64,000 nt of DNA from Rhizobiales bacterium dw_265 (GTDB lineage Bacteria; Pseudomonadota; Alphaproteobacteria; Micropepsales; Micropepsaceae), in assembly GCA_018449595.1 (NCBI GenBank), contig JAAVUU010000005.1:62001-126000 (forward strand), in the 5' to 3' direction. The translations under genes and the position numbers were made by a program. Positions 20,192 through 28,982 of the stretch are shown here, in pieces. Positions within the stretch are counted from its first letter, which is position 1. Each line of letters opens with the position of its first letter. The notes beneath the pieces are model-generated. The model searched no databases and was not told the origin of the DNA. It saw only the letters and a list, made by a program, of their open reading frames with translations.

Positions 20192-20374
20192 GCAGCAATA
20201 TCCCCGGCAGACATGCAACCTTAGGGGGAAACGCCTTTGCCGCCGGTTAACGCGCGGCAATCAGGTTTGCGCGGGCCGTAACCTGTGGTTGCACGGCACC
20301 GTTCACGCGCGCTTGCAACATGGCTGTCGGCAGGCAACCGCCGCCGCTAGTGTGATCCGAAAATCGGGGGAAAC

Positions 20375-21325
20375 ATGCAGTTTGCCATCAAGCGCGGCAT
20401 CGAGCGCATTCCCGGCGGCATGGTGATCGTGCCGCTGACCATCGGCGCCCTGATCGGCACCTTCGCGCCGGGCACCGCCGGCTTTTTCGGCTCCTTCACC
20501 GGCGCCTTGTTCAGCGGGGCGCTGCCGATCCTGGCGGTCTTCTATGTCTGCATGGGCGCCACCATACCTTTTGAAACCCTGCCCCAGGTGGCAGGCAAGG
20601 GCGGCGTCCTGCTGGCCGCCAAGGTGGCGATGGGCGCGATCGCCGCGCTGGCCTTGGGGCATGTCCTGGGCACCAAGCCCATCGAGACGGGCCTGCTGGC
20701 GGGGCTTTCGACCCTGGCGGTGGTGATAGCCATCAACGACACCAATGGCGGGCTCTACATGGCGCTGATGGGCAAATACGGCACGCCGCAGGAGATGGGC
20801 GCCTATTCGGTGATGTCGCTGGAGTCGGGCCCCTTCATCACCATGATGACCCTGGGGGGCCTGTTGGCCTTCCCGTGGCAAACCCTGCTGGGCGCGATCC
20901 TGCCGCTGGCCATCGGCATCGCCCTGGGCAACCTGGACCGGGAGATGCGCGACTTTCTGGGAAAAGCGGCGCCGGCGCTGATCCCCTTCTTCGCCTTTGC
21001 CATCGGCGCCTCGCTGGACCTGACGAAAGTGTGGCAGGCGGGCGTTCTGGGACTGGCGCTGGGCGCTTTCGTGGTGGTGATATCGAGTGTGGTGATGTTC
21101 CTGGCCGACCGCGCCAGCGGCGGCAAGGGCATCGCGGGTTTGGCCGCCGCAGCGACCGCAGGCAATGCCGCGGCGGTGCCTGCATTGGTGGCCGCGGCCA
21201 ATCCGGCTTACGCCGCCGCCGCGCCCGCCGCCACGGTGCTGGTCGCGGCCAGCGTGGTCGTCACCATGCTGACGGTGCCGCTGGTGACGGCATGGTGGGC
21301 GAAGCGGATTGGGGTACACGCTTAA
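20375..21325 (+). CDS. kdgT: 2-keto-3-deoxygluconate permease
   Basis: A 316-residue inner-membrane transporter with ten hydrophobic segments, belonging to the KdgT family (H+ symport of 2-keto-3-deoxygluconate). Family motifs are [17 protein letters not shown] at the N-terminus, GAIDLTK-like [23 protein letters not shown] and the C-terminal [18 protein letters not shown] stretch. ATG follows GGGGGAA at 7-bp spacing. Placed at the edge of the sugar-acid gene region together with gluconokinase and an IlvD/Edd dehydratase, which would make and use such keto-deoxy acids. Confidence 0.92.
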   Translation: MQFAIKRGIERIPGGMVIVPLTIGALIGTFAPGTAGFFGSFTGALFSGALPILAVFYVCMGATIPFETLPQVAGKGGVLLAAKVAMGAIAALALGHVLGTKPIETGLLAGLSTLAVVIAINDTNGGLYMALMGKYGTPQEMGAYSVMSLESGPFITMMTLGGLLAFPWQTLLGAILPLAIGIALGNLDREMRDFLGKAAPALIPFFAFAIGASLDLTKVWQAGVLGLALGAFVVVISSVVMFLADRASGGKGIAGLAAAATAGNAAAVPALVAAANPAYAAAAPAATVLVAASVVVTMLTVPLVTAWWAKRIGVHA

Positions 21326-21342
21326 ATGCAGCATACCCCATT

Positions 21343-21488
21343 GTCATGGCCCGCCGGGTCGGTAGCGACAGCGTACCGACGGGCCACCCAGTTGGGCCCG
21401 GATGCAGTGTTGAAGAACAGGATATCGAACGCACCTTCCGGCATCACGCGCGGTGTCACCTGGGTGGCCCGCATTTTCGGGCCATGAC
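21343..21488. repeat. palindromic interspersed element, copy D (inverted)
   Basis: Same element as copies A, C and G but in the opposite orientation: it begins GTCATGGCCCGCCGGGTCGG and finishes GGTGTCACCTGGGTGGCCCG...GGGCCATGAC. The left arm carries the variant hairpin CGGTAGCGACAGCGTACCG. It fills the whole gap between the kdgT stop and the esterase stop, so it may serve as a bidirectional transcription end. Confidence 0.85.
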
Positions 21489-21508
21489 ATCGAGTTGCTG
21501 TTGCGGGG

Positions 21509-22594
21509 TCAGGACTTCGGGTAATCCCGCCACAGCCATTCCAGCGCGGCGGGCAGAGTCTGCGCCACCACGCGCGGGTCCACATGATGGGCCTGAAGGG
21601 CGAAGACATACTTGTAGTCATAGCCCTTCTTCTTCAGCACCGCCGCCATGCGGTTGTTGGCCAGCGGCCAGTTGTGCCAGCTCTGCTCCGCATCGTCGTA
21701 ATGCAGGTCTTTCTCGCCCACTTCCATCCAGATGCGGATCGGTTTTTTCGCCGCCTTGGGGATCAGGGTGGCGTGATACTCCCAGCCGCCGCGCGGCGTT
21801 TTCGGGTCCTGCGGCGATGCCTGGTTCACGAAGGTCCCGGAATAGGAAAGCACCTTGTGGTAACGCTCCGGGTGATACCAGGCCATGGTCCAGGCGCAGA
21901 TCGCGCCCGAGGAGCCGCCCATGGTGGCGCGGCCTTCCGGGTCTTTGGTCAGCGTGACGCCGTAATTCTTTTCCACCGCCGGCAGCAGTTCGCTCTCCAC
22001 CCAGTTGGAATAGCGATCCGACATTGTGTCGTATTCCAGCCCGCGCTGCGAGCCCTGGGCATCGCTGCCGCCGCTGTCGGCGGCGATGACGATCATGGCG
22101 GGCAGACGATGCGCCGCGATCATGTTGTCCAGCACCGGCGCCATGCGCCTGATGTAGGAATGACCGTCCTGCACCACCATGAAGGGCGCGCCGGGCTGCA
22201 CCTGTTTGGGAATATAGACATAGACATGGCGCTCATAGGGACCGGGTTTGGAAATCTTGTCTTCCGGCCAGGGCAGGCGGTTGCCCCAGGCATCGCGCCT
22301 GGCGGTCAGGTCATTCTCGGTGCGCACGATGCCCGGATAGATCTTGCTGTCGGCGCTGGTCATCACGAACTCGCGCACATCGCCTTGCGGCACGGCGGGA
22401 TTGACCACGCTTTCCGGCGCATCGGCATAATCGGGACCGATGATGCTGTTTTCGGCGCTCACCGCCGGCGGCGGGGTGGGAAACTTCTCGCTGGCCGTGC
22501 TGGCGGGACTGGCGCCCGGTTGCGGCGGCTGCGCCAGCGCGGGCGCAATGGCGAAGACCGCGCCCGCCAGAAGCATCAGGTTGCGTCTTTTCAT
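21509..22594 (-). CDS. exported Fes/IroD-type esterase (alpha/beta hydrolase)
   Basis: A 361-residue secreted hydrolase. Sec signal peptide residues 1-21 (cleavage after ALA), a Pro-rich linker, an N-terminal beta domain (about 40-130) and an alpha/beta-hydrolase domain of the enterochelin-esterase type with YIPKQVQPGAPFMVVQDG, the nucleophile motif GGSSGA and a C-terminal catalytic His in HHVDPRV. Homologues act on feruloyl, acetyl or siderophore esters; given the neighbouring sugar genes, deacylation of plant saccharides is the likely role. ATG 22594 is chosen for its signal peptide. It is a close paralogue of the next gene, apparently a tandem duplicate. Confidence 0.82.
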   Translation of the reverse strand: MKRRNLMLLAGAVFAIAPALAQPPQPGASPASTASEKFPTPPPAVSAENSIIGPDYADAPESVVNPAVPQGDVREFVMTSADSKIYPGIVRTENDLTARRDAWGNRLPWPEDKISKPGPYERHVYVYIPKQVQPGAPFMVVQDGHSYIRRMAPVLDNMIAAHRLPAMIVIAADSGGSDAQGSQRGLEYDTMSDRYSNWVESELLPAVEKNYGVTLTKDPEGRATMGGSSGAICAWTMAWYHPERYHKVLSYSGTFVNQASPQDPKTPRGGWEYHATLIPKAAKKPIRIWMEVGEKDLHYDDAEQSWHNWPLANNRMAAVLKKKGYDYKYVFALQAHHVDPRVVAQTLPAALEWLWRDYPKS

Positions 22595-22632
22595 GTCTCT
22601 TCCCCTTTTTATTGATGTCCGGCATTCGCCGG

Positions 22633-23676
22633 TTATCTCGGATAGTCCCGCCACAGCCATTCCAGCGCCGACGGCAGGGTCTGCATCACCACGCGGCCGT
22701 CCACATGGCCCGCGCCCAGCGCGAAGACATAGCGATAGTCATAGCCCTTCTTCCTGAACGCCGCCGCCATGCGGTTGTTGGCCAGCGGCCAGTTGTGCCA
22801 GGTGTCTTCGGGCACGTCGAAGCGGTTGTCCTTTTCACCGACTTCCATCCAGACGCGGATGGGCACTTTCATGGACTCCGGGATCAGACGATCGTGATAT
22901 TCCCAGCCGCCGCGCGGCGTGATCGGGTCCGGCGGCCAAGCCTGATTCACAAAGGTGCCCGAATAGCTCAGCACCTTGCTATAACGGTCGAGATGGGTCC
23001 AGGCCATGGTGAAGGCCGCGATCCCGCCCGATGAACCGCCCATGGCGGCGCGGCCTTCACGATCGCCGGTCAACGTGACGCCAGTGTTTTTGGTCACTGC
23101 CGGCAGCAATTCATTCTCCACCCAGGCGCCATAACGGCTGCTTATGGTGTCATACTCCAGCCCGCGCTCCGAGCCTTGGGCATCGCCGCCGCCGCTGTCG
23201 GCAAACACCACCACCATCGGCGGCAGGCGTTTGGCGGCGATCATGTTGTCCAGGATGTTGACCATGCGCTTCACATAGCTATGGCCGTCCTGCACCACCA
23301 TGAAGGGCGCATTGGGTTGCACCTGTTTGGGGATATAGACCCAGACATGGCGCTCATAGGGGCCGGGTGCGGAAATGCCGCCCGGTGGAATGACATAATT
23401 GCCATAAGCATCGCGCTTCATATCGGCAATGCGCACAATGCCGGGATAGGTTTTGCTGTCAGCGGAATAGAGAATGAATTCGCGGATATCGCCCTGCGGC
23501 ACGGCCGGATCGGCGGTGGCTTCCGGCGGATTGGCGTAATCGGGACCGATGATGCTGTTTTCCGCGGTGACCGGCGGGGGCGGGGTGGGAAACTTCTGCG
23601 GCGGCGCGGCGGCCGGCAGAGGCGTGCATGCCGGCGCCAGCAGGATCAAAAGCAGAGTACCCGTCGCGTACCGCAT
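22633..23676 (-). CDS. lipoprotein Fes/IroD-type esterase, paralogue of the adjacent gene
   Basis: A 347-residue protein, colinear with the downstream esterase over nearly its whole length (shared FPTPPP, ENSIIGPDYA, PAVPQGD, YIPKQVQP, GGSSG, YSGTFVNQA, RGGWEYH, WHNWPLANNRMAA and the final LEWLWRDYP). It differs at the N-terminus, which is a lipoprotein signal (lipobox LAPAC, Cys17) rather than a cleavable Sec peptide, so one copy is likely released and the other membrane-anchored. Gap to the next gene is 38 bp, so they are likely co-transcribed. Nucleophile Ser in GGSSGG; C-terminal His in GAGHVDGR. Confidence 0.82.
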   Translation of the reverse strand: MRYATGTLLLILLAPACTPLPAAAPPQKFPTPPPPVTAENSIIGPDYANPPEATADPAVPQGDIREFILYSADSKTYPGIVRIADMKRDAYGNYVIPPGGISAPGPYERHVWVYIPKQVQPNAPFMVVQDGHSYVKRMVNILDNMIAAKRLPPMVVVFADSGGGDAQGSERGLEYDTISSRYGAWVENELLPAVTKNTGVTLTGDREGRAAMGGSSGGIAAFTMAWTHLDRYSKVLSYSGTFVNQAWPPDPITPRGGWEYHDRLIPESMKVPIRVWMEVGEKDNRFDVPEDTWHNWPLANNRMAAAFRKKGYDYRYVFALGAGHVDGRVVMQTLPSALEWLWRDYPR

Positions 23677-23703
23677 TCCGGCCCCCGTATAGTGTTGTTC
23701 TGA

Positions 23704-24243
23704 TTATGCTCCGACCGACTGCGCGGCCTGCGCCAGCAAGGCCGGCACGGCGTGGGAAATATCCAGGATCACCGCATCCTCGTCCGGCGTGGGCTTTTCC
23801 AGGGTGGCGAACTGGCTGTCCAGCAGGGCGGGCGGCATGAAGTGGCCCTTGCGCCTTTTCATGCGGTCGCCGATCAGTTCGCGCGAGCCGTCCAGCAGGA
23901 TGAAATGCACCTTGCCGCCGACTTCCTTGCGCAAACAGTCGCGATAGCTGTGCTTGAGCGCCGAGCAGGACACCACCACGCCATGGCCGGTCAGGCGCTC
24001 CACTTCCATGCGCGCGCCGATCGCCTTGAGCCAGGGCCAGCGGTCTTCATCGGTCAGGGGAATGCCAGCCGACATCTTCTTCACATTGGCGATGGGGTGC
24101 AGCGAGTCGCCCTCGACAAAGGGCACGCCCAGCCTTTCGGCCAGGCCGCTGGCGATGGTGGTCTTGCCGGAGCCGGCCACGCCCATCACCACGATGAGCG
24201 GCTTGTCGAGTTTCGCGATTTCGCTGTTCATGCCTGACTTCAT
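23704..24243 (-). CDS. gntK: gluconokinase
   Basis: A 179-residue P-loop kinase that phosphorylates gluconate to 6-phosphogluconate. Walker A is GVAGSGKTT, followed by the substrate-binding FVEGDSLHPIANVKKMSAGIPLTDEDRWPWL and CSALKHSYRDCLR, all characteristic of the GntK family. The C-terminus carries FMPPALLDSQFATLEKP. ATG 24243 is chosen (an in-frame ATG also exists at 24231). It is 27 bp upstream of the esterase pair on the same strand, so it may head that operon. Confidence 0.94.
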   Translation of the reverse strand: MKSGMNSEIAKLDKPLIVVMGVAGSGKTTIASGLAERLGVPFVEGDSLHPIANVKKMSAGIPLTDEDRWPWLKAIGARMEVERLTGHGVVVSCSALKHSYRDCLRKEVGGKVHFILLDGSRELIGDRMKRRKGHFMPPALLDSQFATLEKPTPDEDAVILDISHAVPALLAQAAQSVGA

Positions 24244-24372
24244 GTCTGCGGGGCCGCGGCGGCGCGGCACCCCATTACCCATTCCCGGCGCCCGTTTCGG
24301 GCCTTTATCCTGCAACCGAATACTATAGTGTCACCCTCCAAAGCCACGGCAAAAGCGGCATACGGAGGAAAA

Positions 24373-25488
24373 ATGCGGGCGGATATCAGGTTTGGCATGG
24401 CGGCCCTGCTTCTGTGCAGTGCAGCAGCGAAGGCGGGCACCGTACAGTCCGATATTTTCGGGACCACCAGGGACGGCGCCACCGTGCATGCCTTTACCAT
24501 GACCAACAATCATGGCCTCAGCGCCCGGGTGCTGGATTATGGCGGGGTGATCTGTGACGTGGAGGCGCCGGGCCGGGACGGCAAGCTGGCCAATGTCATC
24601 CTCTGCCAGAAGGACCTCAAAGGCATCGAGGCCACCGGCGCGATGAGCGCCCTGACCGGGCGCTATGCCAACCGCCTGCTGCACGGCTTCACTTTGGACG
24701 GCAAGCATTACGAGCTGCAGGCCAATGCCGCCGGGGTCACCCTGCATGGCGGGCGGCCCGGCTATTCCAGCCGCATCCTGGCGACGGTGAAGACCTTCCA
24801 GCATGCCACCGATGCGGGCGTGACGCTCAGGCTGGTGAGCCCGGATGGCGACCAGGGCTTTCCCGGCGCCCTGACGGTGGAGGTGACCTACACCCTGACC
24901 GACAACAACGACTTCCGCATCGACTACAAGGCGACCACCGACAAGACGACGGTGCTGAACCTGACCAATCACACCTATTACAATCTGGCCGGTTCGGGTT
25001 CGGTCGAAAATCAGGTGATGACGGTGATGGCCGACCAGGTGACGCCGACCGACGCCAACCAGGTGCCGACCGGCGAACTGACCGATGTGGCGGGCACGGC
25101 GCTGGATTTCCGCGCCCCCAAGCCCATCGGCCGCGATCTGCGTTCTTCGGAGCCGCAGATGCTGATCGGGCGCGGCTATGACCACAATTATGTGCTGCGA
25201 AAGTCGAAGCCCGGGGCGCTGGAACTGGCGGCGCGGATCACCGACCCGGCCAGCGGGCGCACGCTGGAACTCTCCACCACCCAGCCGGCGGTGCAGGTCT
25301 ATTCCTCGAATAACCTCAATGGCGCGGCGGTGAACGCGCAGGGCCTGGCCATGCGGGCGACCGATGGTCTGGCGCTGGAAACCCAGCACTTCCCCGACAG
25401 CCCCAACCATCCCAATTTCCCCAGCACCGAACTGAAGCCGGGCGAGACGTTTACCTCGACGACGGTGATGCACTTCACGGTGCAGTAA
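24373..25488 (+). CDS. galM: exported aldose 1-epimerase (mutarotase)
   Basis: A 371-residue periplasmic aldose epimerase that interconverts alpha and beta anomers of sugars. A Sec signal peptide (residues 1-22, cleavage AKA-G) precedes a GalM fold with SALTGRYANRLLHG, the catalytic His-containing NLTNHTYYNLAG, a second motif YDHNYVLR and the catalytic Glu region LALETQHFPDSPNHPNFP. An excellent ribosome-binding site GGAGGAAAA precedes ATG 24373; a longer start at 24328 was rejected for this reason. Divergent from gluconokinase. Confidence 0.93.
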   Translation: MRADIRFGMAALLLCSAAAKAGTVQSDIFGTTRDGATVHAFTMTNNHGLSARVLDYGGVICDVEAPGRDGKLANVILCQKDLKGIEATGAMSALTGRYANRLLHGFTLDGKHYELQANAAGVTLHGGRPGYSSRILATVKTFQHATDAGVTLRLVSPDGDQGFPGALTVEVTYTLTDNNDFRIDYKATTDKTTVLNLTNHTYYNLAGSGSVENQVMTVMADQVTPTDANQVPTGELTDVAGTALDFRAPKPIGRDLRSSEPQMLIGRGYDHNYVLRKSKPGALELAARITDPASGRTLELSTTQPAVQVYSSNNLNGAAVNAQGLAMRATDGLALETQHFPDSPNHPNFPSTELKPGETFTSTTVMHFTVQ

Positions 25489-25495
25489 GTATGCT

Positions 25496-25612
25496 GTCAT
25501 GGCCCGGCCATCCTCCGGTCGCGCGCAGCGCGATCCGGGGGACCGGGCCATCCAGGGCAACAAACGCAGGCGCTTTCGGCTCTGGATGGCCCACGTAAAG
25601 TGGGCCATGACA
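25496..25612. repeat. palindromic interspersed element, copy E (divergent)
   Basis: Starts GTCATGGCCCGGCCATCC and ends GGATGGCCCACG...GTGGGCCATGAC. The centre differs from copies A/C/D/G (GGGGGACCGGGCCATCCAG and its inverse CTGGATGGCCCA are used instead of the ACCCAGGTG module), so it belongs to the same family as the short copy B. It lies 7 bp after the galM stop and 7 bp before the isomerase stop. Confidence 0.75.
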
Positions 25613-25619
25613 ATGAGGT

Positions 25620-26660
25620 CTAAACCAGCGCCGTCCGGCCCCAGGCGAAGCACCTGGCGTTGTTGTCCGCCTCGGCCTTGTCCTGATCGGCGGGCGACAG
25701 GGTGCTGACGACAGGCAGCGGCTTTTTCGTCTGGTTGGCGTTGACCAGGCGGATGGTATCGGCCAGGAATTTCGCCGGGCGGTCGGGCCAGGTCGTCCAA
25801 TAGGCATCGGTCAGCACCGGAATCTTCAGCGCGTCGCGGGTGATCAGTTCATGCACCGGCTTGAGCGCCGGATTGGCCTTTTTCAGCACCGACCACATCG
25901 CCGGAATGTCCATGAAACCATCCTCGAACAGCACTTCCGACATCAGGAAGCCATCGGCATAATTCTGCACGCCCAGATTCTTCATATGGGTGGCCTTGGC
26001 ATAGGGCGCCAGCTTGACGATCACATCCATGGGGTCGTCGCACATCGACAGGTTGTTGCCGAAATCGACATTGGCGCCCAGGTGCTGGCTGGAATATTTG
26101 CGCAGAATCTCGACCTCCTCATCCACGGCGCGGTCCTTGTGGTTCTCCATCGCCAGCGCGATGCCCACCTTCTCGGCGATGGGCAGGCAGGCGTCCAGTT
26201 CCCGGGTGGCGACCGCCGTCCAGTCCTTGTAGTCCTGCAGGGTCTTGAAGGTCTCGTAGCGGCGGCCCACGAAGCAGACCACGCGCACCGCATCGGCTCC
26301 CAGTTCCTTGTAGTTGCGCAGCGCCTGCTCGAAAGCCCCCAGGTCGTCCAGGTGGCGGGTCAGAAGATCCAGATCGCCCTGGATGAACATGCCGTTCCTG
26401 TCGAGCTGCTTGCGCAGGGCCTTGAGGTCGGTGCCCAGCGGCACGGTGAACTGCACGCCGCCGCCGCCCAGGCCATGGACATAATCCACCACCTTGAAGG
26501 GATCGACCTTGCCGCCGTTGGCGGCGCGCATCGCACGCAGGTAATGTCCCAGCGCCGTCTGCGAGGTGCCCAGCGGCGACTGCGCCGCCGCCATCGCCGG
26601 TATCGCGGAGGCTGCCGCCAGGGCCGCGCCTCCCATCATCACATCACGCCGCGTTGTCAT
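25620..26660 (-). CDS. Tat-exported sugar phosphate isomerase/epimerase-like TIM-barrel protein
   Basis: A 346-residue protein with a twin-arginine signal (TTRRDVMMGGAALAAASA, cleavage near AAA-Q27) and an AP endonuclease 2/xylose isomerase-like barrel. Candidate metal ligands are Glu in AMENHKD, Asp in GANVDFGNNL and His in ATHMKN. Family members interconvert keto sugars and inositols; in known 3-keto-glycoside pathways secreted relatives handle 3-keto sugars. It is the last gene of an apparent operon with an SDR and an MFS transporter (gaps 53 and 30 bp). Confidence 0.82.
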   Translation of the reverse strand: MTTRRDVMMGGAALAAASAIPAMAAAQSPLGTSQTALGHYLRAMRAANGGKVDPFKVVDYVHGLGGGGVQFTVPLGTDLKALRKQLDRNGMFIQGDLDLLTRHLDDLGAFEQALRNYKELGADAVRVVCFVGRRYETFKTLQDYKDWTAVATRELDACLPIAEKVGIALAMENHKDRAVDEEVEILRKYSSQHLGANVDFGNNLSMCDDPMDVIVKLAPYAKATHMKNLGVQNYADGFLMSEVLFEDGFMDIPAMWSVLKKANPALKPVHELITRDALKIPVLTDAYWTTWPDRPAKFLADTIRLVNANQTKKPLPVVSTLSPADQDKAEADNNARCFAWGRTALV

Positions 26661-26713
26661 GCTTTTCTCCCTGATGTTTTTTCCGGTTCAGGCGGCGGTC
26701 CAGCCGCTTTAAA

Positions 26714-27460
26714 TCAGGCGGCTGTCCAGCCGCCGTCAATCACAACGTCGGTGCCGGTGACGAAACCGGCCAGGTCGCTGCACAGGTAACAGGCCAGCGC
26801 CCCGATCTCTTCCACCTTGCCCCAGCGGCCGACCGGCAGCTTGGTCAGGAACAGCTTGTTGGCTTCCGGGTCGTTTATCACCGGCAGGTTCATCTCGGTG
26901 TGGAAGGGGCCCGGCGAGATGGCGTTGACGGTGATGCCCTCCAGCGCCAGTTCCAGCGCCAGCGACTTGGTGAAGCCCAACAGCCCGGCCTTGCCGCTGG
27001 AATAGGCGGTGCGGTTGGGCAGCGAGACATGCGCCAGCATCGAGGACAGGTTGATGATGCGGCCATAGCCGCTGCCCTTCATGCCGGGCACAAAGGCGTT
27101 GCAGGCCAGGAAGGTCGAAACCAGGCTGGAATCCACCACCGACTGGAATTCCTTCAAGGTGAATTCGGTGACGCTCTTGCGGATGTTGATGCCGGCCGAG
27201 TTGATCAGGATCTGCGGATTGGGGAATTTGGCGTTGACGTCCTTCGCCAGCTTGGCGACATCGCTTTCGCTGGTGACGTCGGCGGTGAAAATCTCCACCG
27301 GGCCGCTCAACCCGCCCGCGACCTTGCCCAGCTTTTCCGCGTTGCGCCCCACCAGCGCGATCTTGGCGCCGGCGCCCGACAGCGTCTGCGCCATGGCTTC
27401 GCCCAGCCCGCCGGAACCGCCCACGATCACCGCTGTCTTGCCTGTCAGATCAATCTTCAT
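26714..27460 (-). CDS. SDR family oxidoreductase (gluconate 5-dehydrogenase-like)
   Basis: A 248-residue classical short-chain dehydrogenase. The nucleotide-binding motif is GGSGGLGE (about 14-21), the NNAG-type motif is INSAGINI, and the catalytic triad is Ser in NLSSM, Tyr and Lys in YSSGK. Sequence layout resembles gluconate 5-dehydrogenase/2-deoxy-D-gluconate 3-dehydrogenase enzymes. Located between an MFS sugar-acid transporter and a sugar isomerase in one operon; the substrate is inferred to be a sugar acid, not shown. Confidence 0.88.
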   Translation of the reverse strand: MKIDLTGKTAVIVGGSGGLGEAMAQTLSGAGAKIALVGRNAEKLGKVAGGLSGPVEIFTADVTSESDVAKLAKDVNAKFPNPQILINSAGINIRKSVTEFTLKEFQSVVDSSLVSTFLACNAFVPGMKGSGYGRIINLSSMLAHVSLPNRTAYSSGKAGLLGFTKSLALELALEGITVNAISPGPFHTEMNLPVINDPEANKLFLTKLPVGRWGKVEEIGALACYLCSDLAGFVTGTDVVIDGGWTAA

Positions 27461-27490
27461 GGGGGAAACCTTCTTGCATGGGGTAAGGGG

Positions 27491-28714
27491 TCAGGCGCGC
27501 GACTTGTCCGGGTCGATGAACAGCCAGCAGGCGGCGGAGAGGAAAGCGGCGGCGCTCATGGTCATCAGCACGATGTTCCAGTCATTGCCGCTGTGATCCA
27601 GGATGATGCCGCCCAGCACCGGCGCGACAAAGCCGGCGAAATTGCCCAGCATGTTCATGGTCGAGGCGACGGTGGCGGTATACTGCTTGCCGATCTCCAC
27701 GCAGGTATTCCAGGAGATCGGCATGGTGAGGTCGCTGGAGAAGCTGGCCAGCGCCATCAGCGCCATGGCCAGGCGCACATCACCGACATGGGGAATGACC
27801 AGGATCAGGATGGCGGTGCCGACAAAGCCGCCAATGGCGATCCAGCGGCGCGGCACCGACAGGGGAATCCAGCCCGAGACGATGGAGCCGATGCCGCCCA
27901 GCAGCAGCGGCAGCACGGCATAGCCCGCCGCCGCGCCCGCGCTCAGCCCGCGCGCCTGCTGCAGCCAGGTGGGCAGCCAGGTGACATAGAAATACCAGGT
28001 GTAGGAAAAGCCGAAATACTGCAGGCCGAGAAAGGCGATGTCGCGCTGCATCAAGAGCTGGTACCATTTCCTGCCATGGTCATGCAGCACCAGGTCGCGC
28101 GAGCCCTGCAGCAGCGCCAGTTCTTCCTTGTTGACCGCCTTGTGCTCGGCCGGATCGTTCTTGAACCAGGCCAGGAAGAACACCGCCCAGATCACGCCAA
28201 GCGAGGCCAAGGCGACAAAGCCCAGCCGCCAGCCGAACAGTTGGATCACCAGCAGCGCCACCGGCGGCGCCAGCGCCCCGCCCCAGCGGCCGAAGGCCCA
28301 CATCAGGGCCTGGGCCTTGACCCGCTCGCTCAGGGGCAGCCAGGCCGACAGCATGCGCGTCAGGTTGGGAAAGCAGCCGGCCTCGCCCGCGCCGAAGGCG
28401 AAGCGCACCACCAGCAGCGAAACCAGGTTCCAGGCCGCGCCGGTCAGGGCGGTGAAGATCGACCACAAGACCACCACCTGGGTCAGCACCCGGCGCACGC
28501 CCATCTTGTCGCCCATCAGGCCCATGGGAATCTCGAACAAAGCGTAGGACAGCGCGAAGGCGCTGAACACCATGCCCATCTGGGTCTTGCTGAGATGCAG
28601 CTCGGCGGTGATCGGGCCCGCCGCCTGGCTGATCGCCACGCGCTGGATGTACATGATCATGGCAAGGGTCAGCGCAAAAGCGACGACCCAGTAGCGCGCA
28701 CGCGTCGGTTTCAT
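27491..28714 (-). CDS. MFS transporter, anion:cation symporter family (sugar-acid type)
   Basis: A 407-residue transporter with 12 hydrophobic helices. The sequence resembles GudP/ExuT-type hexuronate and galactarate permeases, with RWGGALAPPV, the motif GLMGDKMGVRRVL between helices 2 and 3, and RAFGAGEAGCFPNLT-like VRFAFGAGEAGCFPN. It probably imports sugar acids produced in the periplasm. ATG 28714 is preferred to 28792 because it is preceded by AGGGG and the added upstream residues are hydrophilic. First gene of the operon running to 25620. Confidence 0.88.
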   Translation of the reverse strand: MKPTRARYWVVAFALTLAMIMYIQRVAISQAAGPITAELHLSKTQMGMVFSAFALSYALFEIPMGLMGDKMGVRRVLTQVVVLWSIFTALTGAAWNLVSLLVVRFAFGAGEAGCFPNLTRMLSAWLPLSERVKAQALMWAFGRWGGALAPPVALLVIQLFGWRLGFVALASLGVIWAVFFLAWFKNDPAEHKAVNKEELALLQGSRDLVLHDHGRKWYQLLMQRDIAFLGLQYFGFSYTWYFYVTWLPTWLQQARGLSAGAAAGYAVLPLLLGGIGSIVSGWIPLSVPRRWIAIGGFVGTAILILVIPHVGDVRLAMALMALASFSSDLTMPISWNTCVEIGKQYTATVASTMNMLGNFAGFVAPVLGGIILDHSGNDWNIVLMTMSAAAFLSAACWLFIDPDKSRA

Positions 28715-28806
28715 GAGCCGTTCGCCCCTTTGATCCTGACCCTCTATTGGGGCATGGGAAGCCGGATGGGCCGTGACATGATCGGCCTTCACATCGGCTT
28801 GCGACT

Positions 28807-28821
28807 TGTATACTAAATTCA
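28807..28821. promoter_or_regulatory. candidate GntR-type operator (TGTAT-N5-ATTCA)
   Basis: TGTAT at 28807-28811 and ATTCA at 28817-28821 are spaced by five bases, matching the dyads at 35920 and 38806 (TGTAT/G-N5-ATACA/T). It lies between the divergent MFS operon (left) and the SDR-dehydratase operon (right), in AT-rich sequence that could also hold -10 elements. The half-site ATTCA deviates from ATACA by one base. Assignment to the GntR gene at 36139 is an inference from position and sequence similarity. Confidence 0.4.
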
Positions 28822-28982
28822 GTCAGCGGCAAGTCAATGCGATCGGGACGTTTTGGCATGCCCAGGACGTGACGAAATGCATGACGAACTGATAACAAAA
28901 CCAAGGACTTTTGGCGGCCGCCGCCATCCGCCCGCCGTTTGCGGAAATCTGCGAAAAAGCGGCGTTCATCGGAGAACCGGAT

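Noticed and set aside
23680-24345. TATAGTGT-type sequences upstream of the lipoprotein esterase and near galM as an additional operator
   Set aside because: Two loose similarities only, no dyad symmetry; more likely parts of -10 elements.
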